This document shows positions 1 through 6,154 of a DNA stretch of 15,378 nucleotides, piece by piece. Under the pieces are notes generated by a model, which saw nothing but the letters and a program-made list of their open reading frames with translations, searched no databases and had not been told where the DNA came from. Positions within the stretch are counted from its first letter, which is position 1. The number at the start of each line of letters is the position of its first letter. The stretch covers positions 1-15,378 of the forward strand of contig JBGOUV010000142.1 in NCBI GenBank assembly GCA_041477815.1, given 5' to 3'. The stretch comes from JBGOUV01 sp041477815 (lineage in GTDB: Bacteria; Acidobacteriota; Terriglobia; Bryobacterales; JACQDG01). A program made the position numbers and the translations under genes.

Positions 1-24
1 CCGTTTAATCGGCAGGAAAACGGC

Positions 25-174
25 ATGAGCGAACGCAACACGAACGGCACCTTCGCCCCCGGCAACCCGGGCGGCCCCGGGCGCCCCCGCCGGGGCGTGG
101 AGCGGCAATACCTGGCGGCCTTCGCCGAGGCCGTCTCCCCCTCCGACTGGCGGGCGATCATCCAGAGGGCCGCT
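25..174 (+). CDS. 5' fragment of a DUF5681-like phage/mobile-element protein
   Basis: The reading frame opens with ATG at 25 after a purine-rich AGGAAAA, 4 bases upstream. The first ~48 residues match the style of small DUF5681-type proteins near phage and transposon genes: a Gly/Pro/Arg-rich start (NGTFAPGNPGGPGRPR), then a helical stretch around SDWRAIIQRA. After about base 174 the plus-strand frame no longer looks like that family. The opposite strand reads as a sugar epimerase instead, so the gene is truncated by a junction. The frame stays open to a stop at 238-240, but I treat that tail as read-through. Family naming rests on recalled motif style only. Function is unknown. Confidence 0.45.
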
Positions 175-806
175 ACTCCCTGGTCGCTCTTGCCCATCTG
201 CCAGGGCCCGGCAATCACCGAGCAGCGGTTGACGATGTAGCGCAGGCCGTGGGCGGCGGCGTACTCCTCGAGCAGCATCTCCGCAGCCAGTTTGGTCATG
301 CCGTAGAAGGAACGGGCGCCGTGCAGCGGAAAGTCCTCCGCGATTCCCTCGGCCGACGCGCCGGGCCAGGGCTGCTCCGCCGCCAGCGAAAAGCGAGTCG
401 CCGACTCGGTGAAATGAAGCTGGTTGAGCAACGCCATGGGATACACGCGGCTGGTCGAAAGGAACAGGACATCGGCGCGCCACCGCACGGCCTGCTCCAG
501 GCAGTGGTAGGTACCCAGCAGGTTGCCCCCGATCGTGGAAGCGGGGGCGAGCACCGACGGATCGGCGGCGCAGTCGAGTAGCAGGCCGGGGGGCGGATCG
601 AGCGCCAGGTCGGCCGGCAGGCGGACGTCGCCGTGTACGAACCGCACCCCGGCGGCGGCCAGTCGCGGCAGGTTCAGTTCCGACCCGCGCCGGCTGAGGT
701 TGTCCAGCGCGGTGAGGCGCGCGCCGGGGAAGGCCGCCCGCAGCCGCAGGGCCAGCGACGACCCCACAAAGCCGGCTCCGCCGGTGATCAGGACATGTTC
801 ATACAT
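171..806 (-). CDS. NAD-dependent sugar-nucleotide epimerase/dehydratase, 3' truncated
   Basis: This is an extended short-chain dehydrogenase of the nucleotide-sugar epimerase class. From ATG at 806 it reads MYEHVLITGGAGFVGSS, giving the Rossmann motif TGGAGFVGS, then LDNLSRRG, an STSRVYP strand and the catalytic YGMTK (Tyr-x-x-x-Lys). The later block NRCSVIAGPWQMGKSDQGV is typical of CDP-paratose/tyvelose-type epimerases. About 212 residues look genuine, against 330-350 for a full protein. Beyond base ~171 the strand stays open to the window edge but encodes a low-complexity Arg/Pro sequence antisense to the DUF5681-like gene, so the C-terminal third is missing. The start overlaps the stop of the glycosyltransferase by 8 bases, indicating translational coupling. 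Substrate is not determinable. Confidence 0.7.
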
Positions 807-1545
807 AGAAGACCTTGTCCCGGTGGTAGTCGCCGCGGGCCAGAAGCTTCTCCAGCCACACGTACAGCACGATGAACAGGTAGCGGCTGCCCATCTCCTG
901 GATCTTCAGGTTGGACATGCCGTGCCGCCGGTTGGTCCACGAAATCGGAATCACGGTGTAGGAGTAGCCGCGGACGATGGCCTTCAACGGCATCTCCACG
1001 GTCAGGTTGAAATGGTTGGAGATCAGCGGCCCGATTCCACCCAGTACCGTGCGCCGGTAGCACTTGAAGGCATTAGTAATGTCGTTGTAAGGCAGGTGGA
1101 ACAGGACCCGTATGAACCAGTTGGCCAGACGGTTGAGGAGAAGCTTGTGGAGGGGGTAGTCGGTCACGCGGCCATCGCGGATGAAGCGCGAGCCGAAGAC
1201 GCAGTCGTAGCCTTCCAGGATTTTCCGGCAGTAGGCGACCAGGTCGGCGGGGCTGTCCGAGCCATCGGCCATCATGACGGCGACGGCGTCACCGGTGGAC
1301 GCGGCCAGGCCCGAACGAACAGTGAGGCCGAATCCGTGGGGGCCCGCGTTGTGCACCAGCCGGACGCGCCCGTCGGCGGCGGCGAGCCGGGCGGCGGCGG
1401 CCTCCGTATCGTCCGAGGAGCCGTCGTTTACCACCACAATCTCGTGGTCCAGACCGGCCGCGGCCAAGGCCTGCGTAATGCCCGACACCGTCGCCGGGAG
1501 ATTTTCCGCCTCGTTAAACGCCGGAATGACGACGGAGAACTTCAT
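799..1545 (-). CDS. Family 2 glycosyltransferase (dolichol-phosphate mannosyltransferase-like)
   Basis: A 248-residue cytoplasmic or membrane-peripheral glycosyltransferase that probably moves a sugar from a nucleotide donor to a polyprenyl phosphate or a growing glycan. The GT-A fold signature is clear: MKFSVVIPAFNEAENL at the start, VVVNDGSSDDT at residues 38-47 for nucleotide binding, and MMADGSD around 91-97 as the metal-binding DxD region. No C-terminal membrane helices are evident. The ATG at 1545 is chosen because it begins the canonical first strand; the longer open frame upstream is antisense-type sequence overlapping the epimerase. It overlaps the upstream epimerase by 32 bases and the downstream epimerase by 8, so the three genes form one leftward operon, probably for surface polysaccharide or glycolipid sugars. 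Confidence 0.85.
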   Translation of the reverse strand: MKFSVVIPAFNEAENLPATVSGITQALAAAGLDHEIVVVNDGSSDDTEAAAARLAAADGRVRLVHNAGPHGFGLTVRSGLAASTGDAVAVMMADGSDSPADLVAYCRKILEGYDCVFGSRFIRDGRVTDYPLHKLLLNRLANWFIRVLFHLPYNDITNAFKCYRRTVLGGIGPLISNHFNLTVEMPLKAIVRGYSYTVIPISWTNRRHGMSNLKIQEMGSRYLFIVLYVWLEKLLARGDYHRDKVFYV

Positions 1546-2560
1546 CCACAATTTCTTCCAGTATCCGTGGGAGATTGTATTCCATTTTCCACTCCGGAAA
1601 CTGGGAGCGGAGCTTGGTGAGGTCGGAAATGTAGCAGATGTGGTCTCCGGTGCGGTGGGCCTCTTCGTAGGTGTAAGAGAGCCGGTAGCCCATCCGGGCC
1701 AGGCGGTCGACGGTTTCCAGAATCGAAAGACTGTTCGGACGGCCGCCGCCCAAATTGTACACCTCCCCGGCGCGCGGCCGCCGGTAGAACTCGAGGAACA
1801 GGGCGGCGACGTCGCGCGAATGAATCTGGTCCCGCACCTGTTTACCCTGGTAGCCGTAGACCCGGTAGGGCCGGCCCAGCACGGCGCAGCGGGCAATGTA
1901 GGCCAGATACCCGTGCAGCTCGACGGCCGCGTGCACCGGCCCGGTCAGACAGCCGCCGCGAAAGACGCCTACCGGCATCCCGAAGTAGCGTCCGTACTCC
2001 TGGCACAGCAGGTCGGCGGCGGCCTTGGAGGCTCCGAACAGGGAGTGCAGGCAGCCGTCGATAGACATAGTCTCATCAATGCCGTCGAGGCCTCCGGCGT
2101 AGTCGTAGCGGGTCTGCTGCTCGACCAGCGGAAGCTGGTTGGGACGGTCGCCGTAGACCTTGTTGGTGGAGACAAAGCAGAAGGGCGCCTCGGCGCAGAA
2201 ATCGCGGGCGGCCACCAGCAGGTTGAGCGTCCCCACGGCGTTCACGTCGAAGTCGTCGTAAGGGATGGAGGCGGCCTTGTCGTGGGACGGCTGGGCGGCA
2301 GTATGTATGATGAAGCCGGGCCGCTCCTCCCGCAGCAGATCCCGGACCCGCTGCCGGTCCCGGACGTCGAGGTCGTGATGGCGATAGCAGGGCCAGCGCC
2401 GGACCAGGTCCTCCACCACCGGCCGCGTGGAGGCTTCCGGGCCGAAGAACTCCTGGCGCAGGTCGTTGTCGAGTCCGACCACCTGCCAGCCCTGCTCGGC
2501 CAGAAAGTTCGTGCAGGCGGACCCGACCAGTCCGCCCGAGCCGGTGATGAGAGCTTTCAT
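1514..2560 (-). CDS. NAD-dependent epimerase, CDP-paratose 2-epimerase-like
   Basis: A 348-residue extended SDR. Visible motifs are the NAD-binding TGSGGLVGS (residues 6-14), the acidic end of strand 2 (GLDND), HTAAQPSH near 86-93, the STNKVYGD strand (131-138), and LFGASKAAADLL at 174-185. The active-site Tyr of the YxxxK pair appears as Phe175 with Lys179 retained; as I recall it, this FGASK form recurs in one group annotated as CDP-paratose 2-epimerases. ATG at 2560 is preferred over the TTG one codon upstream because MKALITG is the standard N-terminus; no strong Shine-Dalgarno is seen. First gene of the leftward sugar cluster and divergent from the antitoxin gene, with 55 bases between. 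Exact substrate is an inference. Confidence 0.82.
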   Translation of the reverse strand: MKALITGSGGLVGSACTNFLAEQGWQVVGLDNDLRQEFFGPEASTRPVVEDLVRRWPCYRHHDLDVRDRQRVRDLLREERPGFIIHTAAQPSHDKAASIPYDDFDVNAVGTLNLLVAARDFCAEAPFCFVSTNKVYGDRPNQLPLVEQQTRYDYAGGLDGIDETMSIDGCLHSLFGASKAAADLLCQEYGRYFGMPVGVFRGGCLTGPVHAAVELHGYLAYIARCAVLGRPYRVYGYQGKQVRDQIHSRDVAALFLEFYRRPRAGEVYNLGGGRPNSLSILETVDRLARMGYRLSYTYEEAHRTGDHICYISDLTKLRSQFPEWKMEYNLPRILEEIVDEVLRRHSGV

Positions 2561-2615
2561 CAAGAAACAAGGTATCAGGTTTTGGGCGCGTTATACTGGA
2601 CAGAGAGGTGTATCC

Positions 2616-2894
2616 ATGCCAGCGGCCCTCGATCAGGCTGGGCAGATGCAGGCCATCAGAGACCGCATTGCAGAACTTCTGGAGGCGCTGAGCGAATCGG
2701 AGCTCGTTACGGTCCAGAAGTCCGTAGAGTTTCTCTATCACGGCGCCGGCCTGCACACCACCGAGACCGCTCCCATCGACGACGGGCCGGAGACAGCAGC
2801 GGAGCGCGCAGCCGTTCAGCAAGCGCGTGACTCGATTGCTCGCGGAGACAAGGCTACTCCACACGAAGAGCTGCGTCGTGAACTGGGGCTGTGA
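2616..2894 (+). CDS. Antitoxin of a RelE/ParE-type toxin-antitoxin pair
   Basis: A 92-residue acidic protein. The first half is helical (RDRIAELLEALSESELVTVQKSVEFL). The second half ends in ARDSIARGDKATPHEELRRELGL, a motif common at the C-termini of toxin-binding antitoxins. ATG at 2616 follows AGAGAGG with 7 bases spacing. Its stop overlaps the GTG start of the next frame (GTGA), the usual coupling in antitoxin-toxin operons. A TATACT at 2592-2597 resembles a -10 box, but I see no matching -35 and it would place the transcript start on the ribosome site, so the promoter is left open. The partner toxin is broken, so this antitoxin may be orphaned, or could still act on related toxins elsewhere. 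Family assignment comes from position and C-terminal style. Confidence 0.6.
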   Translation: MPAALDQAGQMQAIRDRIAELLEALSESELVTVQKSVEFLYHGAGLHTTETAPIDDGPETAAERAAVQQARDSIARGDKATPHEELRRELGL

Positions 2895-3135
2895 AGCGAA
2901 TCGATTGGTCACCCCCGGCTGAGACCGACCTGCGCAAGCTCGACCGACGGTCGCCCGCCGTATTCTCGCGGCACTGGATCGCTACGCCGAAACCGGCTAG
3001 GGCGACCTTTCGGTGCAAGGAGAAAACAACGAATACCGGCTGCGGGTGGGCGATTGGCCGGTCCGCCTGCGGCTGGATAGTCCGGACCGGATGGTGATCC
3101 TCCGCGTCCGACACCGACGAGAGGCCTATCGATAG
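2891..3135 (+). pseudogene. RelE/ParE-type toxin, inactivated by frameshift and stop
   Basis: Starting at GTG 2891, the frame encodes a typical RelE/ParE opening (KRIDWSPPAETDLRKLDRR). Near 2949-2951 one base is missing. If it is restored, the family pattern resumes: VARRILAALDRYAETG, then a TAG at 2998-3000 where the family usually has a Glu or similar, then GDLSVQGENNEYRLRVGDW, and finally MVILRVRHRREAYR ending with TAG at 3133-3135. Both lesions fall before the conserved YRLRVGDWPVRL core, so no functional toxin is expected. The intact flanking codons argue for recent decay. A sequencing error could explain the missing base but not easily the additional stop. The IS1-family element begins 23 bases downstream. 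Confidence 0.75.
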
Positions 3136-3149
3136 AACCGGACCGCCCT

Positions 3150-3157
3150 TGGCGGTA
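3150..3157. repeat. Left target-site duplication of the IS1-family element
   Basis: TGGCGGTA immediately precedes the left terminal inverted repeat and recurs directly after the right one at 6180-6187. The next base (G) also matches, so the duplication may be read as 8 or 9 bp. Both lengths are usual for IS1-family transposition. Confidence 0.9.
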
Positions 3158-3182
3158 GGTAGTGTCCTATTAGCGTGTTGCT
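3158..3182 (+). repeat. Left terminal inverted repeat (25 bp)
   Basis: Begins GGTAGTGTCCTATTAGCGTG and is identical over 25 bases to the reverse complement of 6155-6179. Similarity stops exactly after the 25th base. The GGT start matches IS1-type termini. Confidence 0.93.
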
Positions 3183-3187
3183 CCTGG

Positions 3188-3214
3188 TGGCGGCCTCCCG
3201 AGGGCAGGCCGCCA
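3188..3214 (-). terminator. Hairpin after the P63C gene, just inside the left end
   Basis: TGGCGGCCT at 3188-3196 pairs with AGGCCGCCA at 3206-3214, and CCC/GGG extends the stem inside, giving 12 G+C-rich pairs. It lies 6 bases beyond the leftward P63C stop and 6 bases inside the inverted repeat. There is no T-run after it, so intrinsic termination is uncertain. It could also block transcription entering from the toxin side. Confidence 0.5.
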
Positions 3215-3219
3215 GAGGA

Positions 3220-4302
3220 TCACGCCTGAGTCTCCAAGGCTTCCTGGCCGTCGAACAGCGGCAATGCGACCTGCCTAGGTAGAGCACGGTCAACCATGGC
3301 CTTAAGCTGATTCCAGGAGTCGGACGCACGCATCAAAGCGGTAACCGATGCTAGGTGCTCTAGGAGCTTGGGGTGGCCCACGTCATAAGTCAACCGACGG
3401 TGAAGGTGGTGCTTCAATCGGCCTTTATCGTTCCTGGGCGTGACGCGCTTCAGCTCCCCGAGAACTCCAGGGGCCAAGCGGGCATAGACCAAGTCATTCG
3501 TGAGGTGTCCAATGTACTGCGGTCTCTTTACCGTGCCGTTGTAGGGGAGCTTCCTAAGCCTAAAAAGCTCCTTATAGAACTCCCCTGGAAATGTCCTGAC
3601 CCACTTCCGAAGTTCCTTGGCTACGAATGCCTCCAAAATCTTCGCTAGGGCATCCCGTGCCCTGTCGTCCTGAAACCCGGTTGCCTCATCCACGAGTGCG
3701 ATAATCCCGACGCGGGCAAATGACCGAACAAGAATTTCGCATTGATCTGCGATGTGGTCGATCTGGTAGTTGAAGTAAGTGCGCGTGTCCTCTTTCTTCA
3801 CTTTTCTGGCTTCGAGCACGGCATCACAAAGGTCCGCCAATGCCGTTGCTTCGTACCCGTAGGCAATCCCACCACCGGGGGCGCGGAACTTTATTGGCTC
3901 GATGATCATATCGGACAACTTCTTGTCAATAAAGGGCTTAACGGTTTTGGTGTTGATGAATTTGGCTAAACGATCACCACCCCCACGACCTGCCGTGCCC
4001 TGCGATATATCGAGGGCTGTCATCATGCCGCGCTGGACTATCACTCTCCGCCGGTCTTCAAGAACATAGCAAGGGATTTCCAGTCCGCCGATCCGAAGGG
4101 GGCGATCCGGCGATCCGTGAGTAGCTTGTACAACCTGTTCCTTCCCCGCCCTCCGCCAGCGGGCCTCTACTGCCGTGCGCGCGATTTCGCTCCGCTGTTC
4201 GGGTGTCAGGGCTTTTGCTCGGGCCTTTCCACCCTTGGACGCACCGAGAGCAGAAAACGCCTTCGCGGCCTCATTCACGGGAATCTCTTGGTCATCTGAC
4301 AT
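3220..4302 (-). CDS. P63C-domain protein (phage-type, cargo of the element)
   Basis: A 360-residue soluble basic protein. The N-terminal third has a small-residue and Arg/Lys-rich stretch (SKGGKARAKALTPEQRSEIA, residues ~23-42). The C-terminal half, from about residue 200, carries the P63C pattern: AFVAKELRKWVRTFPGEFY, then RPQYIGHLTNDLVY, LAPGVLGELKR and HPKLLEHLASV. P63C proteins occur in phages and mobile elements; their biochemical role is not established to my knowledge. ATG at 4302 is chosen over an upstream in-frame start at 4353 because GGAGG lies 10 bases ahead of it and the promoter overlaps the longer version. Transcribed divergently from the transposase under a strong promoter. 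It could be a regulator binding the shared operators, or a defence/exclusion function; neither is shown. Confidence 0.8.
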   Translation of the reverse strand: MSDDQEIPVNEAAKAFSALGASKGGKARAKALTPEQRSEIARTAVEARWRRAGKEQVVQATHGSPDRPLRIGGLEIPCYVLEDRRRVIVQRGMMTALDISQGTAGRGGGDRLAKFINTKTVKPFIDKKLSDMIIEPIKFRAPGGGIAYGYEATALADLCDAVLEARKVKKEDTRTYFNYQIDHIADQCEILVRSFARVGIIALVDEATGFQDDRARDALAKILEAFVAKELRKWVRTFPGEFYKELFRLRKLPYNGTVKRPQYIGHLTNDLVYARLAPGVLGELKRVTPRNDKGRLKHHLHRRLTYDVGHPKLLEHLASVTALMRASDSWNQLKAMVDRALPRQVALPLFDGQEALETQA

Positions 4303-4324
4303 TGGCTTCAAGCCTCCACAAAGA

Positions 4325-4353
4325 ATACTATACTTGCCAAGGCAAGAAGTCAA
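4325..4353 (-). promoter_or_regulatory. Leftward sigma-70 promoter with operator in the spacer (P63C gene)
   Basis: On the minus strand, TTGACT (4353-4348) and TAGTAT (4330-4325) are separated by exactly 17 bases. The spacer TCTTGCCTTGGCAAGTA contains the palindrome CTTGCC-2-GGCAAG at 4333-4346. The -10 lies about 23 bases ahead of the chosen ATG and upstream of its GGAGG. A bound protein would directly occlude RNA polymerase. The same spacer recurs in the facing promoter. Confidence 0.7.
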
Positions 4354-4361
4354 GACTTATC

Positions 4362-4390
4362 TTGCATACTTGCCTTAGTAAGTATATACT
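4362..4390 (+). promoter_or_regulatory. Rightward sigma-70 promoter with the same operator (transposase)
   Basis: TTGCAT at 4362-4367 and TATACT at 4385-4390 are 17 bases apart. The spacer ACTTGCCTTAGTAAGTA differs from the spacer of the leftward promoter at three positions only. The two -35 boxes lie back to back with 8 bases between. The palindrome here is imperfect (CTTGCC against GTAAG), suggesting weaker binding. The transcript would have a leader of roughly 130 bases before the transposase start. Confidence 0.65.
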
Positions 4391-4403
4391 CATCTCGTGC
4401 CTG

Positions 4404-4446
4404 AAAACACAAAAGCCCCGGCCAGCGCGTCAACGCTAACCGGGGC
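4404..4446 (-). terminator. Leftward intrinsic terminator ahead of the divergent promoters
   Basis: Read on the minus strand, GCCCCGG (4446-4440) pairs with CCGGGGC (4421-4415), with an inner AGCG/CGCT stem. It is followed by TTTTGTGTTTT (4414-4404). Read rightward there is no T-run. It would stop transcripts that start at the two small leftward cargo genes and run antisense through the transposase, before they reach the P63C promoter. Confidence 0.7.
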
Positions 4447-4454
4447 CGAAATCC

Positions 4455-4524
4455 CCACAGCCAAGGCCGTAGAGAGTCTCCAAGCCCATTATCGCGCTTC
4501 CGGCTGTGGATCTCAAGAGGAGAT
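4455..4524 (+). promoter_or_regulatory. Structured transposase leader with sequestered ribosome site
   Basis: CCACAGCC (4455-4462) can pair with GGCTGTGG (4502-4509), and next to it ATCTC (4510-4514) can pair with GAGAT (4520-4524), which includes part of the ribosome site AAGAGGAGA, 7 bases from the ATG at 4530. Hairpins masking transposase ribosome sites are a known way to limit transposition; here this is an inference from pairing alone. Confidence 0.4.
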
Positions 4525-4529
4525 TCACG

Positions 4530-5465
4530 ATGACCTGCCACAACTGCCGGATCGAAGCTAAGAAGTTTGGGAAAGACCGCAAGGGCAACCAGCGGTACCG
4601 CTGTTCCCAGTGCTCTAAGACCTTCCAGGACCACCAGCCGAAGCCCCTGGACGATATGCGCCTGCCCCTGGACAAGGCCGTCCTGGTGCTCCGTATGCTC
4701 GTGGAAGGTACCAGCGTTCGCAGCGTGGAGCGGATCACGAACGTCCACCGGGACACGATTCTGCGGCTCCTGGTGCTGGCGGGCGAGAAGTGCGAGAAGC
4801 TCATGGGGCGGCTGATTCGGAACGTCACGGTCAAGGACGTACAGGCCGATGAAATCTGGGGATTCGTGGGGAAGAAAGAAAAGGCGAAGGAGCCCGGCGA
4901 CGATCCGATGTTCGGGGACGCCTATACGTTCGTGGCAATCGAGCGGCATAGCAAGCTGGTCCTGAACTTCGCCCTTGGCAAGCGCAACCAGGCCACGACG
5001 GACGCCTTTATCGAAGGTCTGCGGGCCGCCACTTCATCCCAAGAGTTTCAGATCACGACTGATGGTTTCGTACCCTACGCTTCGGCCATCGACAACACCC
5101 TATCCGACCGCTGCGACTTCGCCCAGCTTGTCAAGGTCTACCGGGCCACCCCGGAAGGGGAGCGACGGTACTCTCCGGCGGAAGTGGTTTCCACGGAGAC
5201 GGTCCCAGTCCTCGGGCACCCCGACCCGGAGCGGATCTGCACCTCCCACGTGGAGCGCCAGAACCTCACCATGCGGATGATGATCCGGCGCTTGACACGG
5301 TTGACGAATGCGTTCTCGAAGAAGTGGGAGAACCTCTGGGCTGCCCTCTGTCTCCATTTTGCCTTCTACAACTTCTGCCGGATTCACCGGACGATCCGCG
5401 TTACCCCAGCCATGGAAGCGGGGATCACGAATCGGACATGGGAAATTGCTGATCTACTTTACTGA
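4530..5465 (+). CDS. IS1-family transposase, single-ORF type
   Basis: A 311-residue DDE transposase that cuts and joins the element ends. The N-terminus has a zinc ribbon (CHNC at residues 3-6, CSQC at 25-28, in YRCSQCSKTF) followed by a helix-turn-helix (TSVRSVERITNVHRDTILRL, 61-80), equivalent to InsA of classic IS1. The catalytic domain has Asp107 in QADEIWGF, Asp178 in TTDGF and Glu242 in HVERQN, so the DDE triad is complete. Classic IS1 makes its transposase by frameshifting between two frames; here one uninterrupted frame suffices, as in the ISMhu11-like group. ATG at 4530 is preferred over GTG 4506 because of AAGAGGAGA 7 bases ahead and the zinc ribbon starting at residue 3. Its stop overlaps the convergent small gene by 12 bases. 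Confidence 0.93.
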   Translation: MTCHNCRIEAKKFGKDRKGNQRYRCSQCSKTFQDHQPKPLDDMRLPLDKAVLVLRMLVEGTSVRSVERITNVHRDTILRLLVLAGEKCEKLMGRLIRNVTVKDVQADEIWGFVGKKEKAKEPGDDPMFGDAYTFVAIERHSKLVLNFALGKRNQATTDAFIEGLRAATSSQEFQITTDGFVPYASAIDNTLSDRCDFAQLVKVYRATPEGERRYSPAEVVSTETVPVLGHPDPERICTSHVERQNLTMRMMIRRLTRLTNAFSKKWENLWAALCLHFAFYNFCRIHRTIRVTPAMEAGITNRTWEIADLLY

Positions 5466-5747
5466 ACGATCCTTCTTCAACCAATCCCAGGCCCACTGGT
5501 GCATATAGCCCGAATAGCCCTTCGGATCAAACTCACACAGAAAAAAACTGTCTTCTTTCTGCACCCCCGGCGTCCCCCGAATCCGGTCTCTCCAGATGTC
5601 CAACTCCGTGTTCGTATACAGAAGCCAACAACTGTAATCATAGCGGAGCCAATCCAGGGCTGCCTTAAACTTCTCCGCAAGCGCGTCGATAGGCGGAGTT
5701 CCAGTAAAGTTGAAACCGATGTGCACAAAACGAGCCGGTACGCTCAT
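5454..5747 (-). CDS. Small cargo protein, possible Cas2/SinR-like fold
   Basis: A 97-residue Trp- and Asp-rich protein with no signal or membrane segment. After an N-terminal strand (RFVHIGFNF), a helix (IDALAEKFKAALDWL) leads to DYSCWLLYTNTELDIWRDRI, then EDSFFLCEFDPKG and a final QWAWDWLKK. The order S-x-W-x-L-x-T, a helix with I/W-R-D-x-I, an acidic D-S-F-F strand and a terminal W-L-K-K resembles small ferredoxin-fold proteins of the SinR/Cas2-like group. No sequence match is claimed. It overlaps the upstream gene by ATGA and converges on the transposase with a 12-base overlap, so its 3' end is antisense to the transposase end. Function unknown; role as nuclease, toxin or structural partner is open. 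Confidence 0.7.
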   Translation of the reverse strand: MSVPARFVHIGFNFTGTPPIDALAEKFKAALDWLRYDYSCWLLYTNTELDIWRDRIRGTPGVQKEDSFFLCEFDPKGYSGYMHQWAWDWLKKDRSVK

Positions 5748-6133
5748 TGATCCGCTCCTAGTGGCGGGTTGAGTTGCGGTGGCGTTCCTTCAGGATTTGG
5801 GATGACCGGAGAACTCTTCGGCGGCTCAACCGATTTCGATGCCAAGACTTGATGTTGCAAGACTAGCATCTCGGTTCCCTCCATCATTGCCTCCACTGGA
5901 TGGGAGCGAGCGTAGCAAAAATTCAAAACCGCGATCGTGAGAGCGATTACGGCAGCCGCAATGGCAATGAATATAACATCCTTAGATTCTGCCTTCCAGG
6001 CGATCACGGCCAGACCCGCAACCGTGGCAATACCGAGCAATGTCTGTTTACCCACAACGCCCCCGAACTTGACGCGCTGAACAAGCTTGTTCAAGCCGAG
6101 GCGAGCGATGATCTTTTCTGTGGACTCTGGCAC
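5744..6133 (-). CDS. Small two-helix membrane protein (cargo)
   Basis: A 129-residue protein starting at GTG 6133. A short basic amphipathic N-terminus (EKIIARLGLNKLVQRVKFGG) is followed by two hydrophobic segments, about residues 30-47 (TLLGIATVAGLAVIAWKA) and 53-73 (VIFIAIAAAVIALTIAVLNF), with only a short KAESKD turn between. A cytoplasmic-looking tail ends in Pro-rich sequence (PPKSSPVIPNPEGTPP). This hairpin-in-the-membrane layout is seen in many small effectors and immunity proteins, but no family was recognised. It starts only 22 bases inside the right inverted repeat. A TAGAAT about 15 bases ahead resembles a -10, without a convincing -35. It forms a two-gene unit with the Cas2/SinR-like gene through an ATGA overlap. 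Confidence 0.7.
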   Translation of the reverse strand: MPESTEKIIARLGLNKLVQRVKFGGVVGKQTLLGIATVAGLAVIAWKAESKDVIFIAIAAAVIALTIAVLNFCYARSHPVEAMMEGTEMLVLQHQVLASKSVEPPKSSPVIPNPEGTPPQLNPPLGADQ

Positions 6134-6154
6134 GGGAATCTTTGATTCTACCCC

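Noticed and set aside
523..1620. Plus-strand open frame of 365 codons
   Set aside because: Antisense to the truncated epimerase and the glycosyltransferase; no recognisable domain, only an effect of base composition.
1274..2830. Long plus-strand open frame (518 codons) across the epimerase and glycosyltransferase genes
   Set aside because: It is antisense to two genes with clear family motifs, has low-complexity Gly/Val/Gln-rich translation and no motif of its own; the high G+C explains the lack of stops.
4350..4949. Minus-strand frame antisense to the transposase start
   Set aside because: It contains the leftward terminator and the divergent promoters and shows no family motif.
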